In this document: piece by piece, positions 1-5,109 of the stretch | How positions within the stretch are numbered: position 1 is the first letter of the stretch | Layout: every line of letters starts with the position of its first letter | Source of the DNA: Abditibacteriales bacterium | Lineage (GTDB): Bacteria > Armatimonadota > Abditibacteriia > Abditibacteriales > JANWYM01 | Length of the DNA: 11,454 nt | Assembly (NCBI GenBank): GCA_025055355.1 | Contig: JANWYM010000049.1 | Coordinates: 2,604 to 14,057, forward strand | Direction: 5' to 3' | The notes under the pieces: generated by a model | The model's input: the letters and a program-made list of their open reading frames with translations, nothing else | The model's database searches: none | What the model was told of the DNA's origin: nothing | Translations under genes and position numbers: made by a program

Positions 1-318
1 TTTCTCTACGCCGTCGCGCACCTCGGACACCTTGCCTTCAAAAAAGAGGCTATGGGATTAGGCGACGTCAAGTTAGCCGCTGCCGTGGGCGCCAACCTCG
101 GCTTCGGCTGGCACATCTTCACCTTTTTTCTGCTCTCCATCGTTCTGGGTGCGTTTATGGGCGTCCTCCTCATGCTCCTTAAACGCAAAGGTAGCAAGGA
201 CTACATCCCCTTCGGGCCCTACCTCGTCATCGGCGCTGCTGTTACGCTCCTCTTCGGCAGCGTCTTCACGCCGTTCATCCAGGGCATTTACGGGGGCGAA
301 CTGCTCATGGGGCATTGA
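1..318 (+). CDS. pilD: Type IV prepilin peptidase (PilD/A24 family), C-terminal part
   Basis: The reading frame is open from the first base and ends at TGA 316-318, so the N-terminus lies outside the window. About 105 codons are visible. The frame carries the second catalytic-aspartate motif of A24 aspartic peptidases: residues AMGLGDVKLAAAVG, which fit the G-x-G-D consensus. Hydrophobic segments follow, then the family's late motif IPFGPYLVIGAA. These bifunctional inner-membrane enzymes cut the leader of type IV and type II secretion prepilins and often methylate the new N-terminus. The H-X9-DG prepilin at 1192 has a matching leader and could be a substrate; that link is inferred from proximity. 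The first Asp motif and the Cys-rich methylase domain, if any, cannot be judged. The family assignment is secure; the exact symbol is by analogy. Confidence 0.9.
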   Translation, partial: FLYAVAHLGHLAFKKEAMGLGDVKLAAAVGANLGFGWHIFTFFLLSIVLGAFMGVLLMLLKRKGSKDYIPFGPYLVIGAAVTLLFGSVFTPFIQGIYGGELLMGH

Positions 319-352
319 GACCCATCCGCCACATTAAAATTGGTTCCTCCAC

Positions 353-382
353 TTGACAAAAAAACCCCTCGCCTGCTAAAAT
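353..382 (+). promoter_or_regulatory. Sigma70-type promoter upstream of a regulator remnant
   Basis: A perfect -35 box TTGACA (353-358) and a -10 box TAAAAT (377-382) are separated by 18 bp. This is among the best consensus promoters in the window. A transcript would start near 389, directly in front of or inside the palindrome at 394-412. The first thing downstream is a decayed regulator gene, so the promoter may have been that gene's own (autoregulated) promoter, or may still feed the prepilin gene at 1192. Confidence 0.75.
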
Positions 383-393
383 AGGGGCAATCC

Positions 394-412
394 AAATTGG
401 TTTGACCAATTT
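394..412. promoter_or_regulatory. Perfect inverted-repeat operator (GntR/FadR-like)
   Basis: AAATTGGT (394-401), spacer TTG, then ACCAATTT (405-412) is a perfect 8-bp dyad centred on base 403. The core TGGT-N3-ACCA has the odd-spaced form typical of GntR/FadR-class operators (FadR sites contain TGGTCCGACCA) rather than the CG-centred even form of most LacI operators. It begins 11 bp after the -10 box, where a bound repressor would block initiation. The same octamer AAATTGGT occurs once more at 337-344, just upstream of the -35 box, as a possible half-site. Confidence 0.6.
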
Positions 413-459
413 TCAGATTGACCCATTAACTCGGGGTTGTCGTGCTGGGGCGAGGATGA

Positions 460-928
460 TACAGCGGTTTTTGCAGGGCGTCGACCGCGCCGCGCGCGCG
501 ACGGGAAGGCTACGATCGCGCTCTCAAAGAGGCGCGCATCACGCCCAAGCCGGAGTGGGTGCAATACGTGGACTTCGCGGAACCCGACGTGCGCGAAGCC
601 CTTGACGTCTGGTGTCATGGCAACCTGCCCACGGCAATCATTGCGGTCGAGGGCATCGTTGCCATGCGGCTGATTGAAGAGTTAGAACTGCGCGGGATAC
701 ACGTGCCTGAGTAAGTGACGGTCTTCGGATTCGACAACCGCCCGGAGGCGTTGTACTTTCATCCGCCGTTTCCGACGACCAATCCCAATTTCGTGCGCAT
801 GGGGGGAACAGGCGGTGAAGACGTTGGTGGACGCTCTGGAAGCCGGCACGATACCGACGGGCTGCACCACGCTCCCCGTGCCGCTGCACATTCGCCGCGC
901 CGAGCGTCACGCCGCCGCCCTGCGCTAA
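460..928 (+). pseudogene. Decayed LacI/AraR-type regulator, sensor domain only
   Basis: Joined across lesions, this stretch encodes the C-terminal half of a LacI-type sugar-binding sensor domain (Peripla_BP_3 fold). Frame 1 (460-711) contains EGYDRALKEA, then DFAEPDVREALDVW, LPTAIIAVEGIVAMRLIEEL and GIHVPE. A TAA at 712-714 stands where the family normally has the D of VPEDV. The frame resumes at 715 with VTVFGFDN through NFVRMG. A run of six G (801-806) then shifts it: removing one G restores MGEQAVKTLVDALEAGTIP, which continues in frame 2 through a LHIRR-like end to TAA 926-928. A TGA at 457-459 and the absence of any HTH or N-terminal subdomain show that the 5' half is gone. The nearby operator looks GntR-like, so the parent may have been an AraR-type GntR-LacI chimera; that is inference. 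Sequencing error could explain one lesion, not all of them. Confidence 0.8.
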
Positions 929-1047
929 GAGCCTATCCGCAAACTCTCCCTTCCTTACCAAGGAGGGGTCGGGGGAGGTCCAAAGCCAGCCACCAACCCC
1001 TGTGGTCCTCCTATTCAAGGGAGATAGCAAGGTTTTCGGATAGGCTC
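929..1047. mobile_element. MITE-like element with terminal inverted repeats and TAA duplication
   Basis: The ends are an 11-bp perfect terminal inverted repeat: GAGCCTATCCG at 929-939 and CGGATAGGCTC at 1037-1047. A near-match continues inward (CAAA against TTTT) and a second internal inverted pair follows, TCTCCCTT (945-952) with AAGGGAGA (1017-1024). TAA flanks both ends (926-928 and 1048-1050), consistent with a 3-bp target duplication as made by several IS5-family elements. The 119-bp body has no coding potential for a transposase, so it would have to be mobilised in trans. The insertion sits exactly at the stop codon of the regulator remnant, so its left duplication is that stop. Which IS family is responsible cannot be told from this window. 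Confidence 0.7.
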
Positions 1048-1050
1048 TAA

Positions 1051-1191
1051 GGAGGTGAATCCAAAAGACAATCCCCAAAACAGGAGATGCTGTGCCAGCG
1101 CTGCTGACCGCGGAGTCCGGCAGCAGCCGCTGCGGACGTTTTGGCTCCGCACTTATGAATTGAAATTGACATAAAAGAAGGAGTGTTGAAC
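1051..1191 (+). other. Structured leader upstream of the prepilin gene
   Basis: This 141-bp gap holds no gene. It contains a nested hairpin: outer stem GCGGAG (1110-1115) with CTCCGC (1145-1150), and an inner stem GTCC plus GCAGC (1115-1124) with GCTGC plus GGAC (1129-1137), closed by AGCC with one bulged G. The two stems share base G1115, so they could not both be complete. A GGAGGTG immediately after the MITE (1051-1057) has no properly spaced start codon and may be a relic. The true ribosome site for the prepilin is GAAGGAG at 1177-1183. I recognise no known riboswitch class here. Confidence 0.4.
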
Positions 1192-1974
1192 ATGAAGCGA
1201 CAGGGTTTCACCTTGATTGAGTTGTTGGTGGTCATCGCCATCATCGCCATCTTAGCCGCGATGTTGATGCCCGTGTTTGCGCAGGCGCGGGAGAACGCGC
1301 GGGTGGCAAGTTGCACCAGCAACCTGAAGCAGATAGGTTTGGCGTTTCTCATGTATGCACAGGATTACGACGAGCAAGCGCCGATGGGGAGTTACAATGG
1401 TCCTCGGAACTGGGAAGTCAACCCCAATGTTCCCGACCAAAACCTCGGGTGGAACGACTGCTTCACCAACCCGCCCAACGGCTGGGTCGGCTTGCCGATT
1501 GGCGGCGGACCACCGACCTCGGGCTGTCGTTACGGGCATCAGTTCTACCGCATTTTGATGCACATCCAGATGGGACCCTACATCAAGAACAACCAGATAT
1601 GGTTCTGTCCCGCTGACCCGTTCAAGCAGGCGTCGGCTTCAAATATCGCTAATGGCAACCAGTCTTACCACTGGTTTCCCAACTGGATTTGGAACACGCC
1701 TGGCAGTGGGTTCGCGCCACCTTTGTGCGGTCCGAACTTGTCATCCATGGCTCCCGACGTGCGCTCAGACTTGGTCGCCCAGCGCATCCTCTTTAGCGAG
1801 TGGGGGATGTTCGGTTGGGACGGCGGCGACGCCAGACCTCCCAACAGCAATAGCAACCATAAGAACGGCTACAATATTCTCTACTTCGACGGGCACGTCA
1901 AGTTCATGAGTTGGGGACGCAAGTGCGCCACCATCCCAGCGACTCACTGGGTTACACAGAGCTGCTGTCAGTAG
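1192..1974 (+). CDS. Type II-secretion/pilin-like prepilin with H-X9-DG motif
   Basis: This encodes a 260-residue protein. The leader MKRQG is followed by FTLIELLVVIAIIAILAAM, so prepilin peptidase should cut after G5, leaving Phe1 and Glu5 of the mature form, the standard class III signal. The hydrophobic helix runs to about residue 28, followed by the family hallmark SNLKQIGLAFLMYAQDYDE. Near the C-terminus H223 is followed by nine residues and D233-G234, the H-X9-DG motif of prepilin-like proteins common in Planctomycetes and Armatimonadota. Eight or so cysteines, including the SCCQ tail, suggest disulfides in the exported domain. ATG 1192 is chosen because GAAGGAG lies 8 nt upstream; a GTG at 1183 overlaps that site. 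The role is probably a surface or secretion pseudopilin; the substrate is unknown. Confidence 0.9.
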   Translation: MKRQGFTLIELLVVIAIIAILAAMLMPVFAQARENARVASCTSNLKQIGLAFLMYAQDYDEQAPMGSYNGPRNWEVNPNVPDQNLGWNDCFTNPPNGWVGLPIGGGPPTSGCRYGHQFYRILMHIQMGPYIKNNQIWFCPADPFKQASASNIANGNQSYHWFPNWIWNTPGSGFAPPLCGPNLSSMAPDVRSDLVAQRILFSEWGMFGWDGGDARPPNSNSNHKNGYNILYFDGHVKFMSWGRKCATIPATHWVTQSCCQ

Positions 1975-1992
1975 CAGAAAGGAGATGTCGTC

Positions 1993-2244
1993 ATGAAACA
2001 GTCGGTCAGTCCTCTGGCTGCGGCAATTGTCATTGTCATTGTGGCGATTGTCGCAGGATTCTTCGTCTGGCGTTCGACTGGACAACGACGGGAGGTTTCA
2101 GGGACGGGACCCACTATTCCCCCCGAAGTGCAAGAGGAATTCAGACGGCGAGGCGCGGGACGCACAGGCACTATCCCAACAGGTCCTGGGGCTGTTGGCA
2201 TGCCCCCTGGCGTGCCCACCGGACCGCCGGGGCAGGGTCGCTAA
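1993..2244 (+). CDS. Small single-pass membrane protein with Pro/Gly-rich tail
   Basis: This is an 83-residue protein starting 18 nt after the prepilin stop, with an AAAGGAG site about 8 nt before its ATG, so it is almost certainly cotranscribed and translated with the prepilin. One membrane helix (about residues 8-26, rich in Ile, Val and Ala) is followed by a basic stretch (RRE, then EFRRRGAGR). The C-terminal third is dominated by Gly, Pro and Thr (IPTGPGAVGMPPGVP). I do not recognise a domain. The arrangement, a short anchored protein with a flexible tail directly behind an H-X9-DG prepilin, suggests an accessory to the same envelope structure, but that is inference. The terminator that follows ends the transcription unit. 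Confidence 0.75.
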   Translation: MKQSVSPLAAAIVIVIVAIVAGFFVWRSTGQRREVSGTGPTIPPEVQEEFRRRGAGRTGTIPTGPGAVGMPPGVPTGPPGQGR

Positions 2245-2269
2245 GTGATCCGTTACTCTCACCACTGAC

Positions 2270-2301
2270 GGGCGAGTTCGGGGGAACTCGCCCGCTTTTT
2301 T
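2270..2301 (+). terminator. Intrinsic terminator of the prepilin unit
   Basis: A perfect 10-bp stem, GGGCGAGTTC (2270-2279) with GAACTCGCCC (2284-2293), encloses a GGGG loop and is followed by GC and six T (2296-2301). It sits 25 bp after the small membrane-protein gene. On the minus strand there is no T-run after the stem, so it acts mainly on the plus strand even though the convergent GlmU-like gene ends nearby. Confidence 0.92.
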
Positions 2302-2319
2302 ATCCTGTTGCCGCTCCCG

Positions 2320-3591
2320 TCAATCCCTTCTCTCCCGCCCCCGTTTGATCGCCTCGTCGCGTTCGGGCTTGGTGATTTGATAAAGCGTCTCGAACAGGGC
2401 GACGTCCGCCTCCGTCAGCATCACCTTGCGCCGTCCCATAGCGATGCGGGCGGTCTCAATGAGCGGCTTCAAACCCCGCCCGCGGCTGACGCGCCCCCGA
2501 AAGAACCAGCAGAAGGAAGGGATCGTTTTGGGAAAGGGTTGGCCGTCGGAAATAAGAAGGCTCATCACGCCGACGACCGTGCCGGTGGTGAACAGGCAGC
2601 CGATGCCGGTTTTGGTGTGGTCGCCGATAAACGCGCCGACTTTGGTGTCGCCCGAATCCACCGGCTTGCCTTGCACATACACCTCCACCGTGCCGTAGTC
2701 ATTTTTCAGGTCGCTGTTGGTCGTCAGCGCGCCGAGGTTGACCCACTCCCCCACGTAAGCGTGCCCGAGAAAACCGTCATGATATTTGTTGGAATAGCCG
2801 TGAATGATGGACTCTTCGACCTCGCCACCGACGCGGCACATCGGACCAATCGAGCACCCCTCCCGAATTTTTCCCCCTACGATGTGGGTGTCCTTCCCGA
2901 TGTAAGCCGGTCCTTCGATGCGGGTGTGGGGGTAGACGATCGCTCCCTCGTCAATGTAAATCGGACCGTGCGTGACATCCAACGCCACGAAGGGATGAAT
3001 CTGCGCGCGGGGGGCGACGTAGATTTTGTCCGTTCCTTCGTCCTCGGGCCACACCGCCGCGTGCTTGGAGCAGATGCCGTGAATTCCCGTCTGGTTCTGG
3101 GCAGCGAAGTCGGCTTTCATCGCCTCGGGGTTCTGCTGAATCAGGTGCCACGGATACCCGATGAGCGTCGCTTTCATCTCCACGTGAGGCAGCGTTCGCT
3201 TCAGATTGTTCAGCAGTGTGTCGAACGAGTCGGCGGCGCACTTGTCCAACGTCTCCGCCATCGCACGAACATAAAGAACGTCCTGTCCTTGCACACCGAC
3301 CACTTCAGGTCCCTCGAGTGGGAGTTCCCCCGCCTGCATCAGCCAGCGACCGTTGATGAACAGCACCGTGTCCGCCTTGAGTTGCGCGGGGTCATTGACG
3401 GGTGCGCTCACACGGTTCTTCAACACGCCCGCCAAGTAGTCCCGCGCGAAAACGCACCAGGGCGTGGACGGATAGTTGCGCAGAATACGTTCCAACAAAC
3501 TCACGTAACCGCATCGCAACTCAAACGTTGCCCGCGTGTAGGTCAGAGGGAACAGGGTGTCCCAAGCGTCTTCAAAGATACAAAGTTTCAT
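2320..3591 (-). CDS. GlmU-like sugar nucleotidyltransferase/acetyltransferase
   Basis: This encodes a 423-residue protein resembling the alternative bacterial GlmU family (TIGR03991 type, UDP-GlcNAc diphosphorylase/glucosamine-1-phosphate N-acetyltransferase). The N-terminus MKLCIFEDAWDTLFPLTYTR, with FELRCGYVSLLERI after it, matches the divergent nucleotidyltransferase domain of that family, not classical LAAGxGTRM GlmU. From about residue 200 a left-handed beta-helix follows, with hexapeptide turns (GPIYIDEGAIVYPHTRIEGPAYIG). The signature HGYSNKYHDGFLGHAYVGEWVNLGA, split here as HGYSNKYHDGF and GHAYVGEWVNLGA, is strongly diagnostic. The expected product is UDP-GlcNAc or a related nucleotide sugar for the envelope. 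The ATG is set by AGAGGAG five nt upstream, and that site lies inside an interspersed repeat. Its place behind ackA and pta links it loosely to the acetyl-CoA supply. The exact sugar is not provable from sequence. Confidence 0.88.
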   Translation of the reverse strand: MKLCIFEDAWDTLFPLTYTRATFELRCGYVSLLERILRNYPSTPWCVFARDYLAGVLKNRVSAPVNDPAQLKADTVLFINGRWLMQAGELPLEGPEVVGVQGQDVLYVRAMAETLDKCAADSFDTLLNNLKRTLPHVEMKATLIGYPWHLIQQNPEAMKADFAAQNQTGIHGICSKHAAVWPEDEGTDKIYVAPRAQIHPFVALDVTHGPIYIDEGAIVYPHTRIEGPAYIGKDTHIVGGKIREGCSIGPMCRVGGEVEESIIHGYSNKYHDGFLGHAYVGEWVNLGALTTNSDLKNDYGTVEVYVQGKPVDSGDTKVGAFIGDHTKTGIGCLFTTGTVVGVMSLLISDGQPFPKTIPSFCWFFRGRVSRGRGLKPLIETARIAMGRRKVMLTEADVALFETLYQITKPERDEAIKRGRERRD

Positions 3592-3596
3592 ACAGG

Positions 3597-3702
3597 CTCC
3601 TCTGAAAATCGTCGTCGTCCTCGTCGTCGGACGTTTCTGACAAACAACGACGAGGACGATTTTCCTGCGGCGTGACGCCGATGAATCGGTATGAATAACT
3701 CC
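3597..3702. repeat. Dispersed palindromic repeat, copy 1 (106 bp)
   Basis: Copy 1 starts with CTCCTCTGAAAATCGTC (3597-3613) and ends with ATGAATCGG...AACTCC (3681-3702), the same borders as copy 2 at 4997-5109. Inside, GAAAATCGTC (3604-3613) pairs with GACGATTTTC (3655-3664). Allowing two extra GTC triplets in the left arm, complementarity extends to 18 bp. The arms are built of GTC/CTC/TCG triplets. Read on the minus strand, the element ends in AGAGGAG, which is the ribosome site of the GlmU-like gene. Confidence 0.75.
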
Positions 3703-3720
3703 TTTGTCGTTGCAAGCGGC

Positions 3721-3793
3721 GGGGATTGCTTCGCTGCGCTCGCAATGACGTTCTCACCCGACGGGGATTGCTTCGCTCTGCTCCCCATGACAG
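3721..3793. repeat. Two direct copies of a GATTGCTTCGCTGCGCTCGC-type repeat
   Basis: GGGGATTGCTTCGCTGCGCT with CGCAATGACG after it occupies 3721-3750, and a variant GGGGATTGCTTCGCTCTGCT with CCCCATGACAG after it occupies 3763-3793, giving a 42-bp period. This REP-like family (internally palindromic, CGCAATGAC end) is scattered through many bacterial genomes and gives spurious peptides such as LRAQRSNP. Two more copies lie at 4874-4957. Confidence 0.75.
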
Positions 3794-3822
3794 GCATTCT
3801 CGCAGGAAAGGGCAAAACGTAA

Positions 3823-3855
3823 AGGTTGAGGTTTCAACGTTTCAACCTGCCAACC
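3823..3855. repeat. Degenerate short copy of the 8-bp palindromic array after pta
   Basis: Directly behind the pta stop, AACGTTTC (3836-3843), AACCTGCC (3844-3851) and AACC (3852-3855) follow the same 8-bp register as the array at 7327-7443. The minus-strand unit GGCAGGTT is identical to unit 7375-7382. AGGTTGA (3823-3829) pairs with TCAACCT (3842-3848) to form a small hairpin. No T-run follows, so terminator function is uncertain. Confidence 0.5.
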
Positions 3856-3857
3856 GG

Positions 3858-4844
3858 CTAAGGTTCGTTTTGCGCTTGCACCGCTGTAATCGCAGTGACG
3901 CCCACGATGTCCTCGACGCTCGCGCCGCGCGAGAGGTCGTTCACCGGTCGGGCGAACCCTTGCAAAATCGGACCGTAGGCTTCCGCGCCCGCCAGATATT
4001 GGGTCAGTTTGTAGGCAATGTTCCCGGCGTTGAGGTCGGGGAAGATCAGGACGTTAGCGCGTCCGGCGACGGGGCTGGGTTCTTTCAGTTTCCGTCGAGC
4101 GACGCGCTCGACTAACGCGGTGTCTGCCTGCAGTTCCCCATCAATTAAAAGTTCCGGGGCGCGCTCGCGGGCACGGCGCGTGGCTTGGGCGACTTTATCC
4201 ACCAGCGCGTGCGCTGCGCTGCCCTTGGTGGAATACGACAGCAAGGCGACGCGGGGCTGCCAGCCGAGCAGCGTCTGAGCGGTGCGGGCGGAGGCGAGGG
4301 CGATTTCGGCGAGTTCCTCCGCTGTCGGGTCGGCGTTCACACCGGCGTCGGCGTAAATCAACGTCCCCGCTTCTCCGTAGGGCGAGCCGGGTAGATGCAT
4401 GATAAAAATACTCGATGGAATAGAAAACCCCGGCGCCAAGCCGATGACGAGATGCGCCGCCTTGACTACCGCCGCTGTGAGGTTCACTGCCCCAGCGACC
4501 ATGCCGTCCGCGTCGCCCGCAGCGACCATCGCCGCCGCGTAGTAGAGGGGACGACTGAACAGGCGCCGAGCGACGCCTTCCTTAGCGTCGCGCTTTTCTA
4601 CGTAGTGCCGCACATACCCATCAGGCACGCGGTTGATGTCTACGATTTCGAAAGGGACATCGGAGATATTGAGCGCCTCCAGAGCGGCACGAATTTGCAG
4701 TGGGTCTCCGACCAGAAGCGGTTGTGCGATGCGTTCCTGCGCGACGAGGTGTGCCGCCCGCAGCACGCGCTCTTCGGTCGCTTCGGGAAACGCGATGCGC
4801 TTGGGCTGCTGCCGCGCACGCTCGATGAAAGCGTTGATAAACAT
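3858..4844 (-). CDS. pta: Phosphate acetyltransferase
   Basis: This encodes a 328-residue protein, the usual length of stand-alone Pta (EutD/Pta family). It transfers the acetyl group between CoA and phosphate, giving acetyl-phosphate for the upstream acetate kinase. Visible family blocks: RIAFPEATEERVLRAA (16-31), ADGMVAGAVNLTAAVVKAA (112-130), LSYSTKGSA (202-210), DGELQADTALV (235-245), FPDLNAGNIAYKL (268-280) and GPILQG with PVNDLSRGASVEDIV (291-314). ATG 4844 is preceded on its strand by GGGAGGT about 11 nt away. The frame stays open for 40 further codons to an ATG at 4964, but that extension reads through the repeats at 4874-4957 and looks basic and unnatural (LRAQRSHPRR), so I take the internal start. 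ackA lies 265 bp upstream. Confidence 0.93.
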   Translation of the reverse strand: MFINAFIERARQQPKRIAFPEATEERVLRAAHLVAQERIAQPLLVGDPLQIRAALEALNISDVPFEIVDINRVPDGYVRHYVEKRDAKEGVARRLFSRPLYYAAAMVAAGDADGMVAGAVNLTAAVVKAAHLVIGLAPGFSIPSSIFIMHLPGSPYGEAGTLIYADAGVNADPTAEELAEIALASARTAQTLLGWQPRVALLSYSTKGSAAHALVDKVAQATRRARERAPELLIDGELQADTALVERVARRKLKEPSPVAGRANVLIFPDLNAGNIAYKLTQYLAGAEAYGPILQGFARPVNDLSRGASVEDIVGVTAITAVQAQNEP

Positions 4845-4873
4845 GCGATAGAGTGACCTCCCTTGAAAATACC

Positions 4874-4957
4874 TGTCATGGCGAGCGCAGCGAAGCCATC
4901 CCCTGCGGAGGAGACGACTGCAGCGGCGGGGATGGCTTCGCTGCGCTCGCAACGACA
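4874..4957. repeat. Inverted pair of REP-like repeats forming a 23-bp perfect hairpin
   Basis: TGTCATGGCGAGCGCAGCGA with AGCCATCCCC after it (4874-4903) and the opposite-facing GGGGATGGCTTCGCTGCGCT with CGCAACGACA after it (4928-4957) belong to the same family as 3721-3793. Positions 4881-4903 and 4928-4950 are perfect reverse complements, 23 bp with a 24-nt loop. The hairpin lies between ackA and pta, ending about 30 nt before the pta start on the minus strand, and could act on mRNA stability or translation. Confidence 0.8.
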
Positions 4958-4960
4958 TTT

Positions 4961-4990
4961 TCATGCGGCGCGGTGTCCCGGTTGAGACAT
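4961..4990 (-). other. Possible nine-codon leader ORF between ackA and pta
   Basis: On the minus strand an ATG at 4990 opens MSQPGHRAA and stops at TGA 4961-4963. The ribosome site AGAGGAG (4997-5003) is ideally placed six nt upstream. Its stop overlaps the ATG at 4964 (ATGA arrangement) that opens the 40-codon extension of pta. A second nine-codon frame (MPIHWRRDE, 5069-5098) starts just after the ackA stop behind GGGAG. Neither has recognisable homology and both may be chance. Confidence 0.25.
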
Positions 4991-4996
4991 GAGCAA

Positions 4997-5109
4997 CTCC
5001 TCTGAAAATCGTCCTCGTCGTCGTTCTCGAACCTCATAAACAACCGATGACGCGGACGAGAACGATTTTCATTCGTCGCGGCGCCAATGAATCGGCATAA
5101 ACTAACTCC
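4997..5109. repeat. Dispersed palindromic repeat, copy 2 (113 bp)
   Basis: Copy 2 has the same borders as copy 1: CTCCTCTGAAAATCGTC (4997-5013) at one end and ATGAATCGG with AACTCC (5087-5109) at the other. GAAAATCGT (5004-5012) pairs with ACGATTTTC (5062-5070), with arms extending 15 of 17 positions. The left arm GAAAATCGTCCTCGTCGT is the same 18-mer as the (reverse-complemented) right arm of copy 1. The copy ends at the base adjoining the ackA stop codon. Confidence 0.75.

Noticed and set aside
638..1078. 146-codon minus-strand frame
   Set aside because: It crosses the MITE and the regulator remnant; LacI-type motifs are on the plus strand.
1051..1191. Known riboswitch (such as c-di-GMP-I) before the prepilin gene
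   Set aside because: Hairpins exist but the conserved core sequences of known classes could not be found.
1183..1191. GTG 1183 as prepilin start
   Set aside because: It overlaps the ribosome site GAAGGAG, whereas ATG 1192 is ideally spaced and gives the normal short leader MKRQG.
2308..3675. 455-codon open frame on the plus strand
   Set aside because: It is the antisense shadow of the GlmU-like gene; its product is low-complexity in character, has no family motif and would run through a terminator and a repeat.
3572..3815. Minus-strand frames before the GlmU-like gene (LRAQRSNP-type peptides)
   Set aside because: They are translations of the interspersed repeats and are not in frame with the downstream start.
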